Origin: Planctomycetota bacterium
GTDB lineage: Bacteria > Planctomycetota > UBA1135 > GCA-002686595
Reading direction: 5' to 3'
DNA length: 43,831 nucleotides
Assembly: GCA_028823395.1 (NCBI GenBank)
Contig: JAPKBO010000006.1
Coordinates: 1-43,831, forward strand
Numbering within the stretch: position 1 is the first letter of the stretch; every line of letters starts with the position of its first letter. The notes under the pieces are model-generated. The model was given only the letters and a program-made list of their open reading frames with translations. It was not told where the DNA came from and searched no databases. Positions 43,293 to 43,831 of the stretch are shown here, in pieces. The translations under genes and the position numbers were made by a program.

Positions 43293-43831
43293 ATGAGCGC
43301 TAACCGGGCACCCCAACGACTGCAGTCTCTCGACGCCCTGCGTGGAGCGGACCTATTCTGGATCGTCGGGGGACACGCCTTAGTCGCAGGCCTTGCCAGC
43401 GCCACGGGTTCTCCGACGTTGGAGTGGATCGAGGCACAGTGCCACCACGCCCCCTGGCACGGGTTTAAATTCTACGACCTGATTTTCCCGCTCTTCCTCT
43501 TTCTCGCCGGAGTCTCCCTTCCGCTCTCCATCACGGCCCGCCAGAAACGGGGGCAAAAGCGTTCGGAGATCCGGCGTCATGCTCTCATTCGGGCCACTGT
43601 CCTGGTTGCACTTGGCGTGGCCTACAACACGCTGGGCGCTGGCGACCGTGAGGTGCGTTACGCCAGCGTGCTGGGTCGCATCGGCCTGGGTTGGTTGGGC
43701 GCAGCCCTCCTGGTGATTGAAGTTTCACCACGCGCCCAATGGCGCTGGTTTTTCGGACTTCTCGGCGGCTATGCCTGCTTGCTCCTCGTCGTACCGGCAC
43801 CGGGAATGCAGGAGGTCTCCTTGGCTCAGGG
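43293..43831 (+). CDS. HGSNAT/NagX-like membrane acyltransferase (DUF5009), partial
   Basis: The first 179 codons, open to the window end. The N-terminus RLQSLDALRGADLFWIVGGH is the family's 'SLDALRGFDMFWI.GG' signature, followed by membrane segments (FYDLIFPLFLFLAGVSLPLSI and others) and RHALIRATVLVALGVAYNT. Relatives include the heparan-alpha-glucosaminide N-acetyltransferase and bacterial NagX proteins, which handle N-acetyl or acetyl groups on amino sugars at the membrane. The 3' end is missing because of the window edge, not a break in the gene. Confidence 0.82.
   Translation, partial: MSANRAPQRLQSLDALRGADLFWIVGGHALVAGLASATGSPTLEWIEAQCHHAPWHGFKFYDLIFPLFLFLAGVSLPLSITARQKRGQKRSEIRRHALIRATVLVALGVAYNTLGAGDREVRYASVLGRIGLGWLGAALLVIEVSPRAQWRWFFGLLGGYACLLLVVPAPGMQEVSLAQ

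Noticed and set aside
1-43831. tRNA, rRNA, CRISPR arrays, insertion sequences, phage genes, known riboswitches
   Set aside because: I found no T-loop-like tRNA motifs in intergenic DNA, no spaced repeats, no transposase or integrase, and no recognisable riboswitch core.

Overview
The window is GC-rich bacterial chromosome carrying about 36 densely packed genes, mostly housekeeping, with no rRNA, tRNA, CRISPR array, prophage or insertion sequence that I can recognise. The gene content points to a planctomycete-like bacterium (inference, not proven): an FHA-Ser/Thr kinase with a long exported tail, a Tat-exported sugar-isomerase-like TIM barrel next to a lipoprotein sulfatase, a GldA/GldF/GldG/DUF4340 export cluster, TlpA-like redoxins with an N-terminal helical domain, frequent GTG/TTG starts and few strong Shine-Dalgarno sites.

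Layout. 1-3212 (minus): xseB-ispA-dxs, the isoprenoid operon also known from E. coli. 3263-12585: mixed-strand genes for a TMTC-like membrane TPR protein, an OsmC-like protein, an SDR oxidoreductase, a four-domain S1 protein, PanB, a COG2509-type flavoprotein, a possible JmjC/cupin oxygenase and a SAM methyltransferase. 12603-16744 (minus): gap-pgk-rpe-accD, central carbon metabolism and fatty acid synthesis. 17149-24256 (plus): tilS, yggS, FHA-kinase, a divergent nucleoside phosphorylase, purN and a LemA-like gene; from yggS on, most neighbours overlap by 4 bases or lie close together. 24266-28143 (minus): mrfB and mrfA, a DNA-repair nuclease/helicase pair. 28258-33606 (minus): four overlapping genes of a GldAFG-like ABC system. 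33903-38777 (plus): exported isomerase-like protein, sulfatase and two tandem redoxin genes. 38791-41511 (minus): topA. 41760-43831 (plus): mogA-like, a PIG-L deacetylase lipoprotein and the start of a HGSNAT/NagX-like membrane acyltransferase that runs off the window.

The main discovery candidate is the tandem pair at 36538-37635 and 37638-38777. Each gene is interrupted by one in-frame TGA exactly where the first cysteine of a thioredoxin CGPC active site is expected, so each reads W-G-N-W-U-G-P-C. Each TGA is followed at the same distance by an identical 7-bp hairpin with a GGTC loop, the loop sequence recognised in the E. coli fdhF SECIS. TGA is an ordinary stop in neighbouring genes, so a changed code is unlikely. 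I interpret both as exported TlpA-like selenoproteins. The copies are identical over 200 bases spanning the TGA but have diverged upstream, and the second has no ATG in a sensible place and a strong hairpin near its start. No selenocysteine machinery genes lie in the window.
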